Positions 1-9,624 of a DNA stretch of 64,000 bases are shown here, one piece after another. The stretch is from Aquabacterium sp. (GTDB lineage: Bacteria > Pseudomonadota > Gammaproteobacteria > Burkholderiales > Burkholderiaceae_C). The number at the start of each line of letters is the position of its first letter. The stretch's first letter is position 1. Where the stretch lies: positions 496,001 through 560,000 of the forward strand of contig JAURXM010000132.1 in assembly GCA_030654395.1 (NCBI GenBank), read 5' to 3'. The notes under the pieces are model-generated. The model had not been told where the DNA came from. It ran no database searches and was given only the letters and a program-made list of their open reading frames with translations. The translations under genes were made by a program, and so were the position numbers.

Positions 1-2444
1 GGCTCGCCTGCGCACCAGCGTGCTCTTGTCAGCGCTTGGTGCTCCCAAGTCCATGCCGTGTTGCTGCCGCGTTGCCGTTGGTAGTCGTCAAAGGCGTGGA
101 AGGACGTCACCAATAACCCGGCGTTGCCGTTGGGCCGCAGGGCCGTGTCGATGTCGAACAACTCGCCTGTTGATGTGCGCAGGGTCAGCCAGTTGATGAG
201 CTTGCGGGCGAAGGCCAAGTACGCGTCAATCGAGCTGGGGGTGTCGGGGCTGGCGTCTGCTGGTGGCGCATCCAGGGTGTCGTCATAGAGAAAGACCACA
301 TCCAGGTCGCTGCCGTAGCCCAACTCCTTACCGCCCAGTTTGCCGTAGGCAATGACCGCAAAGTGGGGCTGGCGACCGACGGCGTAGGCGCCTTGTTTGC
401 CTGGGCGTTGCTGCAGGTGACCCCATGCCCATTGGATTGTGGTGTTGAGTGTGGCGTCGGCGAGTGCAGACAAGTCATCGGCGACCTGTTCGACGGTGAT
501 CAGCCCTTCGACGTCACGGACCAAGGTCCGGAAAATTTCGGCGTGGTGAGCCCGGCGCAGTGTGTCTAGCAGGGCCTCTTCGTCAGCTTGCCCTGCGCGC
601 GTCCATGCCAAGTGGCGCTCGTTGAGTTCGCTCTGAAATGCGACGGGGTCAAAGCGGCTGTCCATGAGGCGGGGGTCAGCCAGCTCGTCGATGACGCCAG
701 GGTGGCGCAGCAGGTAGCGCAGTGGCCATTTGGCCAGACCCAGTAGGCGCAGCAGCCGGTTCAGTACTTCGGGCCGCTCGGCCAGCAAGGACAGGTAGCT
801 GTCTCGCCGCAGCAGCGGGGTAAGCCAGTCGATGAAGTGCAGGACGGCATCAGGGCCCAAGCAGGCAGGTGGTGTGGTGTCTTTGCTGGGCGTCAGTGCG
901 GCCAGTGTGGCGCGCCCGATCAGTTTGGCCAGACGCAATTTGGCGGCTTCTGATAGCAAGGCGACTTTGGGTTGGCTGGCGAAGTCGCGCACGCGCTCGG
1001 CGATGGGCGAGGGCAGTTTGGCGATGAACTCGTCGCTGTCTATGGGCAAGGGCGGGCCACCGCAGCTGCGGCAACCATTGTTGCTGGGGCTGGGGCTGCG
1101 GCCATCGTGCAACAGGGCGTCAAACTCGGTGGCGACGAGCTCGCGCACGGTGCAAAGCGCGTCCAGCAGTTGGCATACGCCGCTTCGGCAATCTGGCTGG
1201 CTGGGTGTGCCTTGGCTGCGACCCTGCAGGCCCAAGCTGTCCGCGATCCAGGCCAGGTCGGCGTCGACGGTGGGGAGCAGGTGGGTTTGCTGATCATCCA
1301 AGAACTGAATGCGGTGCTCTATGCGGCGCAAAAAAATGTAGGCCTGAGCCAAGCCCTGTGCGGTGGCTTGTGGGATCAGGCCTCTGGCTGCCAGTTGCGG
1401 CAGGGCTTTGAGGGTGGACCTGGTTCGGATCTCCGGGAATTGCCCGCCACGAACGACTTGCAGCAATTGAACGGTGAATTCGATTTCGCGGATGCCGCCG
1501 CGCGAAAGTTTGACGTCGTTGGCGCGTTCCGGGCGTCCGGCTGCGCGGCGGGTGGCTTCGTCACGGATTTTGCGATGCAGCTGGCGCAGGCTTTCAAATA
1601 TCCCGTAATCCAAGTAGCGCCGAAAAACGAAGGGCATGACCAAATCCCGCAATGCCAGCGCACGAGCGTGGTGCGCGCCCTTGGGCATGGCGCGGCTCGG
1701 GGCCACGATGCGGCTTTTGAGCCAGGCAAAGCGCTCCCATTCGCGGCCTTGCACGAGGAAGTACTCCTCCAGCATGCTCAGGCTGACGACGGCGGGGCCT
1801 GAGTTGCCGTTGGGGCGCAGGGCCAAGTCGACACGGAATACAAACCCGTCCTCGGTCGTATCCCCTATCAGCATGGAGAGCCGGCGTGCGACGTGGCTGA
1901 AGTATTCGTGGGCGGTGATGCGGCCCCGGACGATGCCGTTGTCGTCTTGGATGCCGGTGGTCTGGCCGTCTTCTTCGTAGACGTAGATCAGGTCGATGTC
2001 GGATGACACGTTGAGTTCGCGACCGCCAAGCTTGCCCATGCCGACCACCCAGAGGTCGATGCGCTGGCCTTGTTCATTGAGCGGAGCACCATATTGGAGG
2101 TCGAACTCGGCTTCTGCTGCGGTGAGTGCCCGAGCCAAGGTGACCTCTGCCAGCTCGGTCATCGACGTGGTGATGGCGCTCATGGGCGCACCAGCTTCAA
2201 TATCAAGCACAGCCAGTCGCTCAAGCACCAGTTGCCGCGCCACCCGCAATGCCGCAACCAAGTTGCCACTTTGGGCGAACAGCAGGTCGATCAGTTCGGT
2301 GATTTGGGGTGCCCGGGGTGCGTCAGAGCAAGCCTGAGCAAAAGCGGATAGCTCAGCTGGATAGCGACGGCGCAGGCGTTGGACGTACCTAGAGTGATCG
2401 GCCGAAGCAGACGTTTTTACAGCATCAAACGGGAAATCAATCAT
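1..2444 (-). CDS. glnE: Bifunctional glutamine synthetase adenylyltransferase/deadenylase, 3' end outside window
   Basis: The enzyme adds and removes AMP on glutamine synthetase in response to PII, adjusting nitrogen assimilation. The visible 814 codons carry both nucleotidyltransferase domains: the first signature GMGKLGGRELNVSSDIDL lies near residues 135-152, and the second, GKLGGKELGYGSDLDVV, near residue 700, followed near the window edge by DTALRPNGNAGLLV. The family is about 900-1000 residues, so the C-terminal end lies beyond base 1. The start at 2444 (MIDFPF) was chosen because it gives a full-length N-terminus and faces the divergent yhdP-like gene. The frame is open throughout, with no frameshift seen. 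Several long open frames on the opposite strand here are shadows. Confidence 0.95.
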   Translation of the reverse strand, partial: MIDFPFDAVKTSASADHSRYVQRLRRRYPAELSAFAQACSDAPRAPQITELIDLLFAQSGNLVAALRVARQLVLERLAVLDIEAGAPMSAITTSMTELAEVTLARALTAAEAEFDLQYGAPLNEQGQRIDLWVVGMGKLGGRELNVSSDIDLIYVYEEDGQTTGIQDDNGIVRGRITAHEYFSHVARRLSMLIGDTTEDGFVFRVDLALRPNGNSGPAVVSLSMLEEYFLVQGREWERFAWLKSRIVAPSRAMPKGAHHARALALRDLVMPFVFRRYLDYGIFESLRQLHRKIRDEATRRAAGRPERANDVKLSRGGIREIEFTVQLLQVVRGGQFPEIRTRSTLKALPQLAARGLIPQATAQGLAQAYIFLRRIEHRIQFLDDQQTHLLPTVDADLAWIADSLGLQGRSQGTPSQPDCRSGVCQLLDALCTVRELVATEFDALLHDGRSPSPSNNGCRSCGGPPLPIDSDEFIAKLPSPIAERVRDFASQPKVALLSEAAKLRLAKLIGRATLAALTPSKDTTPPACLGPDAVLHFIDWLTPLLRRDSYLSLLAERPEVLNRLLRLLGLAKWPLRYLLRHPGVIDELADPRLMDSRFDPVAFQSELNERHLAWTRAGQADEEALLDTLRRAHHAEIFRTLVRDVEGLITVEQVADDLSALADATLNTTIQWAWGHLQQRPGKQGAYAVGRQPHFAVIAYGKLGGKELGYGSDLDVVFLYDDTLDAPPADASPDTPSSIDAYLAFARKLINWLTLRTSTGELFDIDTALRPNGNAGLLVTSFHAFDDYQRQRGSNTAWTWEHQALTRARWCAGE

Positions 2445-2506
2445 GGAACATCAAAGCCGGCAGGGAGGTCTGTGCTAGGGTTATCGGTTGTCGACCCCAG
2501 TGGCTG

Positions 2507-2524
2507 TACCAATTTGAAATGGTA
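2507..2524. promoter_or_regulatory. Short inverted repeat in the glnE/yhdP divergent intergenic region
   Basis: The 134 bp between the two divergent starts contains TACCA and TGGTA separated by eight A/T-rich bases. This looks like a small operator, but I do not recognise a matching regulator and no clear -35/-10 pair stands out. It may be chance. Confidence 0.25.
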
Positions 2525-2578
2525 TGACAAGGAGGCAGCCTCAGATGTAGGTGATTCGACTGATGATGACGCTGTTTC

Positions 2579-5500
2579 ATGCCCACGAATCCTAATTTGC
2601 CCGACGGGCGCCCTCCAATGACCCGCGCCAAGCAAAGTGGCTTTATCGCGCGCTCCGCCCTCAAGTTGGGGCGAGTGGGGAGGCGTGTGCTCATCGGTTT
2701 GGCGGCGATCTCGGTCATGGCTGTGTTGCTGGCCAGCGTGGCGTGGGGTGTCTTGTTGCTCCAGATTTTGCCGCGTATTGATGCTTGGCGCTTTGATCTG
2801 GCTGAACAAGCCACACGGGCATTGGGGGTGCCCGTGCGGATTGGCAAAGTCATTGGGCGCTCAGAGGGTGTTTGGCCCATTTTGTCGTTCAAAGAGGTGC
2901 AGTTGCTGGATGCAACCGGCCGAGTTGCCTTGCGCTTACCTGAGGTCACAGCCAGGATATCGTTGGCGACTTTGTCCCCTCTCGCCTTGGCAGACGGGGC
3001 GTTGCGGCTGGATCAATTGGTTTTGGTGGGGCCTGAGTTGGAGGTTCGGCGTGACCCTTCAGGTGGCTTGCATGTGGCAGGCTTGAAGTTGTCTGGGGCT
3101 GCGGGCCAAGGTGGATCGAGTTCGGCTGACTGGGTTTTGTCGCAGTCTCAGATCAAGATATCGATGGGCACGATCCGTTGGACGGACGAGTTGAGGCATG
3201 CCCCAACGCTGGCTTTGAGTCAGGTTGACTTGTCTTTGCAGAAACTCGCCGGGATTGGTCGGCGCAAGCATGAGTTGACGCTAGAGGCGACCCCGCCGCC
3301 TGAGTTTGGGCGACGATTCAAGGTGCTTGCGTCGATGGCTCAGCCGCTTTGGCAGGCTTCGGGTGTGTCTGTCAAAGCGGGTCAGTCAGTGCCTTGGTGG
3401 TTGCGGTGGGAGCTCGATGCCACACGGCCTAGTCAGTGGCAGACGTGGTCGGGCTCGATTTTCGCGAGCCTGCCATACGTCGACGTGCAGCGTTTGAAGC
3501 AACACGTGAGCTTGCCGATTGATGTCGAGGGGGGCCGTGGGGCGGTGGCAGGCGAATTGAGTTTGGACCGTGGCTTGCCCAGCGGCCTGAAGGTGGATGT
3601 GGCTGTGCAAGATGTCAATGTGCGCTTGTCTAAACAATTGCGTCCCTTGGCCTTTCGGCGTTTGCAAGGTCAAGTCACCGTCAAGCATGAGGCGGAGCTG
3701 TCCACGTTGTCATTCAACAGACTCGCGTTTGTCCTCAACGAGGGCTTGGTCTGGCCTGCCAGCAGCGGCAAATTGACGTGGCGCCATGCGGTGTGGCCTG
3801 AAGGCTTGTCCGACGCCGTTTGGGGCCTGACTCGGGGCGGTGAGGTGCAAGCAGACCGACTCGATTTGGCGCTGCTGGCCAAGTTGATCGACCGCTTGCC
3901 TGTGGCGCCAGCTGTCCGTGCGACCTTGGCCGATGTGGCGCCCCATGGTGTGATTGAACGATTGGCCTGGCAATGGGATGGGCTTTTGGAGCGCCCCGAT
4001 CGGTACAAGGCCAGCGCCCGCATCAAGGGTTTGGGTTGGGCTGCATCGGACACAGACGGCCGCCCTGGCATCGACCAAGCCGATGTCACCGTCAGCGCCG
4101 ATGAAACTGGGGGGCATGCTGACTTGGCTGTGAACCATGGTTGGGTTGGCTTTCCGGGCCTGTTCGAGGAAGCCAAGATACCCTTGACCTCGCTGCAAGC
4201 GCGGGTCAACTGGTCAGTCAAACCATCTGCTGTGAAGGGTTTGCCATCTGACTGGTTGGTTGATGTGACCAATGCCCGTTTTGCCAACGAGGACACCACG
4301 GGGCAATTGGAAGGGCATTGGCGAACCGGTACCAGCAAATTATCTCAAAATGGCAAGGCGATGCCGAGGTTTCCGGGTTGGTTGAGTCTGACTGGGCGGC
4401 TGGACAGGGCTGACGTGTCACGTGTGTGGCGCTACCTGCCTTTGGCCATACCTAAAGCGCCGCGCGACTATGTGCGCTATGCCTTGCGCAGTGGGCAGGG
4501 GCATGACGTGTCGTTTGATGTGGACGGTGACTTGTCCGAGTTCCCCTTTAAGGACAATGTGGGTGGGCGCTTCAGGGTCAAGGTGCCCATGCAAAACGTC
4601 TCTTTGGACTACGCGCCAGTGGCCCTACAGGCTGGACCTGCTGCAGCCAAGGTAGGCGGCTGGCCAGCTTTTACCTCACTGGATGGTTTGTTGCTCTTTG
4701 AAGGCCAGCGTATGCTGATCAAAGAGGCACACGGGCGCTTAGGCGAGGTGGGCTCTGGCCGCTTTGGCTTGCGCAATGTGGAAGGTCGCATTGACGATTT
4801 TGGACAAAACGATCCGCGCTTGACCATCAGTGGCCAAGGTGAGGGGCCGCTGAGCGACATGTTGCGCTTCTTGTCGCTGTCGCCTATTGGGCGCTGGACG
4901 GGGGACGTGATGGGGCGATCCCAATCCAGCGGCACGGCGGCCATGACCTTGGCCTTGGATATTCCCCTAGACCATGCACAAGATACCCGTTTGAAGGGCG
5001 CGGTGACCTTGGTTGAGGGCGACCATGCCAATTTGAGGCTGAACCCCAGCGTGCCTCAATTCGCCGCCCTACAAGGCAAAATCACCTTCACTGAAACCGA
5101 TCTGAGCGTGACGGCACGCACACGCGTTTGGGGCCACCAAGTAGCGGTTGACGGACGGCGAACGGCCGACGGTGTGACAAAATTTGTGGCGCAAGGGGCC
5201 ATGTCAGCTGAGGGCTTGAGGCAGGCAGAAGAGTTCCCCTTGTTGCAGCGTCTGGCGCAGCGCTTGACCGGGGAGACCCCGGTGAGCGTGACGGTGTCCA
5301 TGGGGCGATCTGATGCCAACGGCGGCCAAGCCCCCCCTGAGGTCCAAGTGACATCGACCTTGCAGGGCATGGCTGCCAACTTACCGGCCCCTTTGAATAA
5401 ATCTGCTCAGGCGATTTGGCCCATCAAAGTGACCCACCGTCAGGACGACGCACAAGGTCGCAGCGATGCGATCACCGTGGATCTAGGTAACCCGCAGACA

Positions 5501-6979
5501 GGTCAAATCGCCTCAGCCAATCTGCCGTGGTTATTGGTGGACTTGCGGCGGGACACCTCAGGCGATCTCACCAAGGTCACACGGGGTGCGATCAACCTGA
5601 TCCAGTCGGTTGCGGGTGGTGCGACGGCGATGATGCCACTTCCCAGCAAAGGGGTTGCGGCGCAGGCCGTGGTGCCTGTGCTGGACTTGGATGCGTGGTC
5701 CGCCGTGGCGCGGCTTTTCAGGTCTGATGCCGCAGCGGGGGCATCAGCTGACCCCGTTGAGAGTTACCTGCCAGATAGCCTCAGCATCAAGACCGGTGCC
5801 TTGACCATTCAGCAGCGCACCTTGAAAGATGTGTCAGGCACCTTGGCGCATCCTGCACCGAACGTGTGGCGTGCCCAGATTGAGTCGCAGCAAGTTGCTG
5901 GTCAGATTGAGTGGGTGCCTGAGACAGCGCCGCTGGCAACCGGGCCGGGCTCCAGTCGCGTTATTGCACGTTTGTCCCGTTTGTCTGTGCCCAACGCCGA
6001 TGCGCAGGCCTTGGAGGATCAGGTCACCGATCACATGTTGTCGCCCGAGGCCAGCACCTTGCCCGCGCTGGACATCGTCATCGATCAATTCGAATGGCGG
6101 GGCTTGCCCCTAGGCCGGGTCGAGGTCGAGGCGCTGAACCGGCTTGTGCCGGTGGCGGGGGCAGCGCCCTTGCCTGAGTGGCGCATGACCAAGTTCCGAA
6201 TCGCCACACCGGAGGCGCAACTCCATGCCACCGGCAATTGGGCGGCCCTTGGCGCGCAAAGTGCGGCAAGTCGAACGGGCCCAGGCCGTGCAAGACCTCG
6301 ATCGGCGTTTGGCTTCACGCTGGATTTGCAAAACAGCGGGGCCTTGTTGGCCCGCTTGGGCATGGCCCAAACGCTCAAGGGCGGCAAAGGCAAAATGTCA
6401 GGCCAATTGAGCTGGCTGGGGTCACCTCTGGAGCCTGATCCGCTGACCATGACGGGTGACATCAACGTGCAAATCAGTGAAGGCCAATTCCTCAAGGTAG
6501 ATCCGGGCATGGCGAAGTTGCTGGGGGTGTTGAGTCTTCAGTCTTTGCCTCGCCGGTTGACACTCGACTTCCGTGATCTGTTTCAACAAGGGTTTGCGTT
6601 CGACGCCATTGATGGCGATGTGAAGATCGGGCAAGGTTTGGCGACCACGCGCAACCTGCGCATGCGTGGCGTGCAAGCTGTGGTGTTGATTGAAGGACAA
6701 GCTGATTTGGCACGCGAAACGCAGAACCTGCATGTGTTCGTGGTGCCTGACTTGAACGCGGGCGGCGCATCCTTGGCCTACGCCGCCATCAACCCGGTGA
6801 TTGGGCTCGGTACGTTCTTGGCTCAGGTGTTACTGCGCAAGCAAGTCGCCGATGCCAGTACGCAAGAATTCAAAGTCACAGGCCCGTGGGCTGATCCTCG
6901 TGTGGACAAGGTATCTGCGCGCCCTGAGGCGGCAGAGCCTGCCAGCAGTGCGGCTACAAAGCCCCGAAAACCTTTTTAA
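2579..6979 (+). CDS. YhdP-family AsmA-like envelope protein
   Basis: This 1466-residue protein has one N-terminal membrane segment (about residues 37-63) followed by a very long periplasmic region rich in beta-strand-type sequence. It ends in an AsmA-like C-terminal part that includes the stretch VVPDLNAGGASLAYAAINPV. Length, topology and position divergent from glnE match the YhdP/TIGR02099 family, which in enterobacteria is implicated in phospholipid transport between inner and outer membranes. No convincing Shine-Dalgarno precedes the chosen ATG or the next one (2618), so the start is uncertain by 13 residues. The 3' end overlaps the convergent DUF4197 gene by 26 bp. Confidence 0.88.
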   Translation: MPTNPNLPDGRPPMTRAKQSGFIARSALKLGRVGRRVLIGLAAISVMAVLLASVAWGVLLLQILPRIDAWRFDLAEQATRALGVPVRIGKVIGRSEGVWPILSFKEVQLLDATGRVALRLPEVTARISLATLSPLALADGALRLDQLVLVGPELEVRRDPSGGLHVAGLKLSGAAGQGGSSSADWVLSQSQIKISMGTIRWTDELRHAPTLALSQVDLSLQKLAGIGRRKHELTLEATPPPEFGRRFKVLASMAQPLWQASGVSVKAGQSVPWWLRWELDATRPSQWQTWSGSIFASLPYVDVQRLKQHVSLPIDVEGGRGAVAGELSLDRGLPSGLKVDVAVQDVNVRLSKQLRPLAFRRLQGQVTVKHEAELSTLSFNRLAFVLNEGLVWPASSGKLTWRHAVWPEGLSDAVWGLTRGGEVQADRLDLALLAKLIDRLPVAPAVRATLADVAPHGVIERLAWQWDGLLERPDRYKASARIKGLGWAASDTDGRPGIDQADVTVSADETGGHADLAVNHGWVGFPGLFEEAKIPLTSLQARVNWSVKPSAVKGLPSDWLVDVTNARFANEDTTGQLEGHWRTGTSKLSQNGKAMPRFPGWLSLTGRLDRADVSRVWRYLPLAIPKAPRDYVRYALRSGQGHDVSFDVDGDLSEFPFKDNVGGRFRVKVPMQNVSLDYAPVALQAGPAAAKVGGWPAFTSLDGLLLFEGQRMLIKEAHGRLGEVGSGRFGLRNVEGRIDDFGQNDPRLTISGQGEGPLSDMLRFLSLSPIGRWTGDVMGRSQSSGTAAMTLALDIPLDHAQDTRLKGAVTLVEGDHANLRLNPSVPQFAALQGKITFTETDLSVTARTRVWGHQVAVDGRRTADGVTKFVAQGAMSAEGLRQAEEFPLLQRLAQRLTGETPVSVTVSMGRSDANGGQAPPEVQVTSTLQGMAANLPAPLNKSAQAIWPIKVTHRQDDAQGRSDAITVDLGNPQTGQIASANLPWLLVDLRRDTSGDLTKVTRGAINLIQSVAGGATAMMPLPSKGVAAQAVVPVLDLDAWSAVARLFRSDAAAGASADPVESYLPDSLSIKTGALTIQQRTLKDVSGTLAHPAPNVWRAQIESQQVAGQIEWVPETAPLATGPGSSRVIARLSRLSVPNADAQALEDQVTDHMLSPEASTLPALDIVIDQFEWRGLPLGRVEVEALNRLVPVAGAAPLPEWRMTKFRIATPEAQLHATGNWAALGAQSAASRTGPGRARPRSAFGFTLDLQNSGALLARLGMAQTLKGGKGKMSGQLSWLGSPLEPDPLTMTGDINVQISEGQFLKVDPGMAKLLGVLSLQSLPRRLTLDFRDLFQQGFAFDAIDGDVKIGQGLATTRNLRMRGVQAVVLIEGQADLARETQNLHVFVVPDLNAGGASLAYAAINPVIGLGTFLAQVLLRKQVADASTQEFKVTGPWADPRVDKVSARPEAAEPASSAATKPRKPF

Positions 6980-7652
6980 GCAGGGCGCTGCCTGTGCCGA
7001 CGGGGTCGCGTCGGATGCGGCGCTCTTCTTCGCCAATCACAAAATACAGGGCGTCCAGCGCGTGCTGGGTCACGTGGTCTTGCACCGTCACCGCTTGACC
7101 TTGAATCAGGCCCAACTTGGTTGCTTTTTGAGCGATATCGTTGTACTGCTTGGTGATGGACAGCTGTTCTAGCGCTTTACTGACCACGGGTGAGAATTGC
7201 TGACTCAAGGATGTGCGGGTTTTGGCGCTGAAGTAGTCAGTCACCGCGTTGTTGCCGCCTTGGAGGATGTGTTGCGCATCTTGCAGCGACATGTTCTTGA
7301 TGGCTTTCAGCAGCAGGGGTTTGGCCAATGCCACCGCATTTTCAGCGGCGTGGTTCATGGCCGTGACCAATTCGTCAAGTTGTCTGCCGCGCCCGACTGT
7401 CCGCAAAATGGGTGCGGCCTTTTCCAGTACTTCAGGCAGCGCGATACGGACTTTGTCGTTGGCCAAGAAGCCATCTGGCGTACCGAGTTGCCGCACGGCC
7501 ACCTCCGCACCCCGATCCAATGCCGCCCGCAACGCAGCGGAGGCATCTGCGGGGGTGAAGCTCACGGCCCACGCGGCCCGGGGGAGTGTGCTCAAGGCGA
7601 TCAAACTGGCAGCGCCTGTCCAAGCGGACGACAATACGGTACGACGATTCAT
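6954..7652 (-). CDS. DUF4197 family exported protein
   Basis: A 232-residue protein beginning MNRRTVLSS, with a Tat-like or Sec signal peptide ending near AAWA. The mature part is alpha-helical with conserved family features such as a GGNNAVTDYF-type segment and a basic C-terminus. It matches the DUF4197 family, whose function is unknown. I chose the second of two closely spaced ATGs because GGAGAG lies five bases ahead of it; the first ATG at 7664 adds only four residues. The 3' end overlaps the end of the yhdP-like gene, and only 29 bp separate its start from the divergent TlpA-like gene. Confidence 0.85.
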   Translation of the reverse strand: MNRRTVLSSAWTGAASLIALSTLPRAAWAVSFTPADASAALRAALDRGAEVAVRQLGTPDGFLANDKVRIALPEVLEKAAPILRTVGRGRQLDELVTAMNHAAENAVALAKPLLLKAIKNMSLQDAQHILQGGNNAVTDYFSAKTRTSLSQQFSPVVSKALEQLSITKQYNDIAQKATKLGLIQGQAVTVQDHVTQHALDALYFVIGEEERRIRRDPVGTGSALLKKVFGAL

Positions 7653-7681
7653 TTCACTCTCCATCTGCTTTGTGCATTGTG

Positions 7682-8200
7682 ATGACCAATATGCGATTGA
7701 CTGGCTTTGCGCGGTGGACTGTGCGTCTACTTTTCAGCCTCTGCGCGGCAGCTTGTTTGACGGCTTGTTTCTCAAGTGCCAAGCAAATGTTGCCTAACCT
7801 GCCGTTTTACCAACTCGATGGCAGCCTGCACAGCTTACGTGATCTGAAAGGCAAGGTCACCCTGATCAATTTCTGGGCAACCAGTTGCCACACCTGCGTC
7901 AAGGACATGCCGCAAATCATGGCGATCCATGAACGCTTTAAAGCGAGGGGGCTAGAAACCTTGGCTATTGCCATGGCTTACGACCCGCCTGCTTACGTGA
8001 TGCAGTTCGCACAAACAAGACAGCTGCCTTTTCGTGTGGCCATGGACCATGACGGTGACTTGGCTCAGGGGCTTGGCCCTGTGCAGGGGACCCCAACCAT
8101 GTTGGTGATCAACAAACAAGGTGAGGTGGTGCAGCGTGTGGTGGGGGAGCCAGATTTCATGGCTCTGCAGTTGCTGCTGTCTCAACTGTTGGCTGAGTAA
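7682..8200 (+). CDS. TlpA-like thiol-disulfide redox lipoprotein
   Basis: A 172-residue thioredoxin-fold protein. The N-terminus has a short basic region, a hydrophobic stretch and the lipobox LTAC with acylated Cys29, so it should be a membrane-anchored lipoprotein. The redox site is the CxxC motif CHTC (Cys69 and Cys72) inside NFWATSCHTC, and a cis-proline motif GTPTML follows. This fits the TlpA/ResA/AhpC-TSA group that reduces disulfides or supports cytochrome c maturation; the substrate is unknown. The start at 7682 places the signal peptide correctly; a longer open frame upstream lacks signal features. Its 3' end overlaps the next convergent gene by 44 bp. Confidence 0.85.
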   Translation: MTNMRLTGFARWTVRLLFSLCAAACLTACFSSAKQMLPNLPFYQLDGSLHSLRDLKGKVTLINFWATSCHTCVKDMPQIMAIHERFKARGLETLAIAMAYDPPAYVMQFAQTRQLPFRVAMDHDGDLAQGLGPVQGTPTMLVINKQGEVVQRVVGEPDFMALQLLLSQLLAE

Positions 8201-8858
8201 TTTGTGTGCTGCTGGGGAAGACCATGTCCAAATGGACAAAGCGCCCCTCCAGCCGTCTCCCAAGTGCCAAGCCTAATGCGCTGGCCGTTTCGGCCAGTAA
8301 GTGCCACGACACGGTGTCCAGTCTGCTGTATGCGGCGGGGTTGTGGACAAACGCGCAACTGAGATGGGCATGATCTGATCCGTTCTGGTCGGCGATGCGC
8401 ACATTCACGGGGCCGATCGCGCAGTCTAAGCACCAGTCAACCAAGGCATTGAGCAGCGCAAACAGCATCGACGGATCCAGGTGGATGTCCATGGTCTGTA
8501 GCACGTGCGTCACCTCTATCCCTCTGTCTTTGAGTTCATGGGTTCGGTGCGCGAACACGCTGAGCACCGTGCGGTTCAAGCTCACTGTCTCGTGAGACTG
8601 GCGTATGGCGCCGAAAGCGAGGCGGGCAATTTGCTGACACCACATGCCAGCCTGCCGAGCGCGGTCTATCTCCGATCGCAAAGCCTTCAGTCCTTGCCGG
8701 TCGATGTGGCCGGTTGTCGTCAGTGTGGCCACGCGCTCTAAAGAGGCCGTCAATGGCCCGGCCAATTCACGGCCAACTTGGCTAAGCAAATCCTGCCAGT
8801 GAGCAGCGTCATGCTCATGTACGGGGTGTGGGGCGTGCGGGATGGTCAACGGCTTCAT
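8157..8858 (-). CDS. Histidine-kinase-like protein lacking the phospho-acceptor histidine
   Basis: A 233-residue cytoplasmic protein with no membrane segment. Residues 28-37 (VGRELAGPLT) resemble the H-box of histidine kinases (typically SHELRTPLT), but arginine (Arg30) occupies the histidine position. Downstream, LDPSMLFALLNALVDWCL resembles an N-box helix and ASALGLALGRRL resembles a G2 box, whereas no D-x-G-x-G box is visible. This suggests a degenerate DHp/HATPase protein, perhaps an adaptor or dimerisation partner rather than an active kinase. The start at 8858 is preferred over upstream in-frame ATGs because the family-like part begins there, but there is no clear ribosome-binding site. 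No response regulator gene is adjacent. Confidence 0.55.
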   Translation of the reverse strand: MKPLTIPHAPHPVHEHDAAHWQDLLSQVGRELAGPLTASLERVATLTTTGHIDRQGLKALRSEIDRARQAGMWCQQIARLAFGAIRQSHETVSLNRTVLSVFAHRTHELKDRGIEVTHVLQTMDIHLDPSMLFALLNALVDWCLDCAIGPVNVRIADQNGSDHAHLSCAFVHNPAAYSRLDTVSWHLLAETASALGLALGRRLEGRFVHLDMVFPSSTQITQPTVETAATAEP

Positions 8859-8952
8859 GTGTAGGGACTGTTTTTTGCAGTCTTCAGGGTTGTCAAAGGC
8901 TTGTCTACCCCTCGCATGGGTGAGGCCATTGACCATGCGCATAATGCCTTGG

Positions 8953-9603
8953 ATGAATTCGTCGCCCCATACCCCTTCTAGCCTTGTGTCTCCGTTGCAC
9001 GTCATGGGGTTGACCTTGTTTTTGCTTTTGTCAGCGTGCTCTCCGGCATTGAATTGGCGTGAGGTCCGGCCTGTCCAAGCGGATGCATTGACTGGGTTGT
9101 TTCCGTGTCAACCTCAGGCGGTCGAGCGGGTTGTTCCTTGGCCGGGCGTGGCAAGTGGGGTCAGCATGCATTTGTTGTCTTGCCAAACGGGTGATGTGAC
9201 TTGGGCTCTCAGCTATATGGCGATGCCTGATGTGGCTTTGGTGGGGCCAGCGTTGCAGCAGTTGACGGCGCAATTGCGCAGCAACCTACAGGCCGCGTCG
9301 CAAATGACGGTCAGCACACCAGGCGCAGCCAGCCAAGCAGATCAAGCAGCGATGGGCCAAGATCAAGGGCCGATCACGGTGCCGGGGATGACGCCTGCTG
9401 CGGGTGCACATGCTTGGCGCTTTCTGTCACAAAGGCCAGATGGCTTGGGCGCACCCTTGAACATGGACATTCGGGCGTGGCATTTTTCCCACGGATTGAG
9501 GGTGTTTCAGGCCTCGGTTTGGCGTCCCGCAGAGGCGGCTAAGTCGCAAACCAGTGAAGATGTGGCGAATGCCTTCTTAAGTAGCTTCCACTTTCCGCGC
9601 TGA
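8953..9603 (+). CDS. Putative lipoprotein of unknown function
   Basis: The protein has a hydrophobic stretch ending in the lipobox LSAC (MGLTLFLLLSACSPALNW), then a soluble domain of about 190 residues with two cysteines and an alanine/glutamine-rich linker (residues TPGAASQADQAAMGQ). I do not recognise a characterised family. The start is uncertain: ATGs at 8944, 8953 and 9004 are all in frame. The last gives a very short signal peptide; the first two give an n-region that lacks positive charge. Only about 20 bp separate its stop from the EIIA gene, so co-transcription with the PTS genes is possible. Confidence 0.6.
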   Translation: MNSSPHTPSSLVSPLHVMGLTLFLLLSACSPALNWREVRPVQADALTGLFPCQPQAVERVVPWPGVASGVSMHLLSCQTGDVTWALSYMAMPDVALVGPALQQLTAQLRSNLQAASQMTVSTPGAASQADQAAMGQDQGPITVPGMTPAAGAHAWRFLSQRPDGLGAPLNMDIRAWHFSHGLRVFQASVWRPAEAAKSQTSEDVANAFLSSFHFPR

Positions 9604-9624
9604 GATGCCGATAATCCAAGTTGT

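Noticed and set aside
832..1802. Long plus-strand open frames
   Set aside because: They lie opposite glnE, whose minus-strand translation shows clear adenylyltransferase motifs. They are low-complexity frames with no domain or ribosome-binding site.
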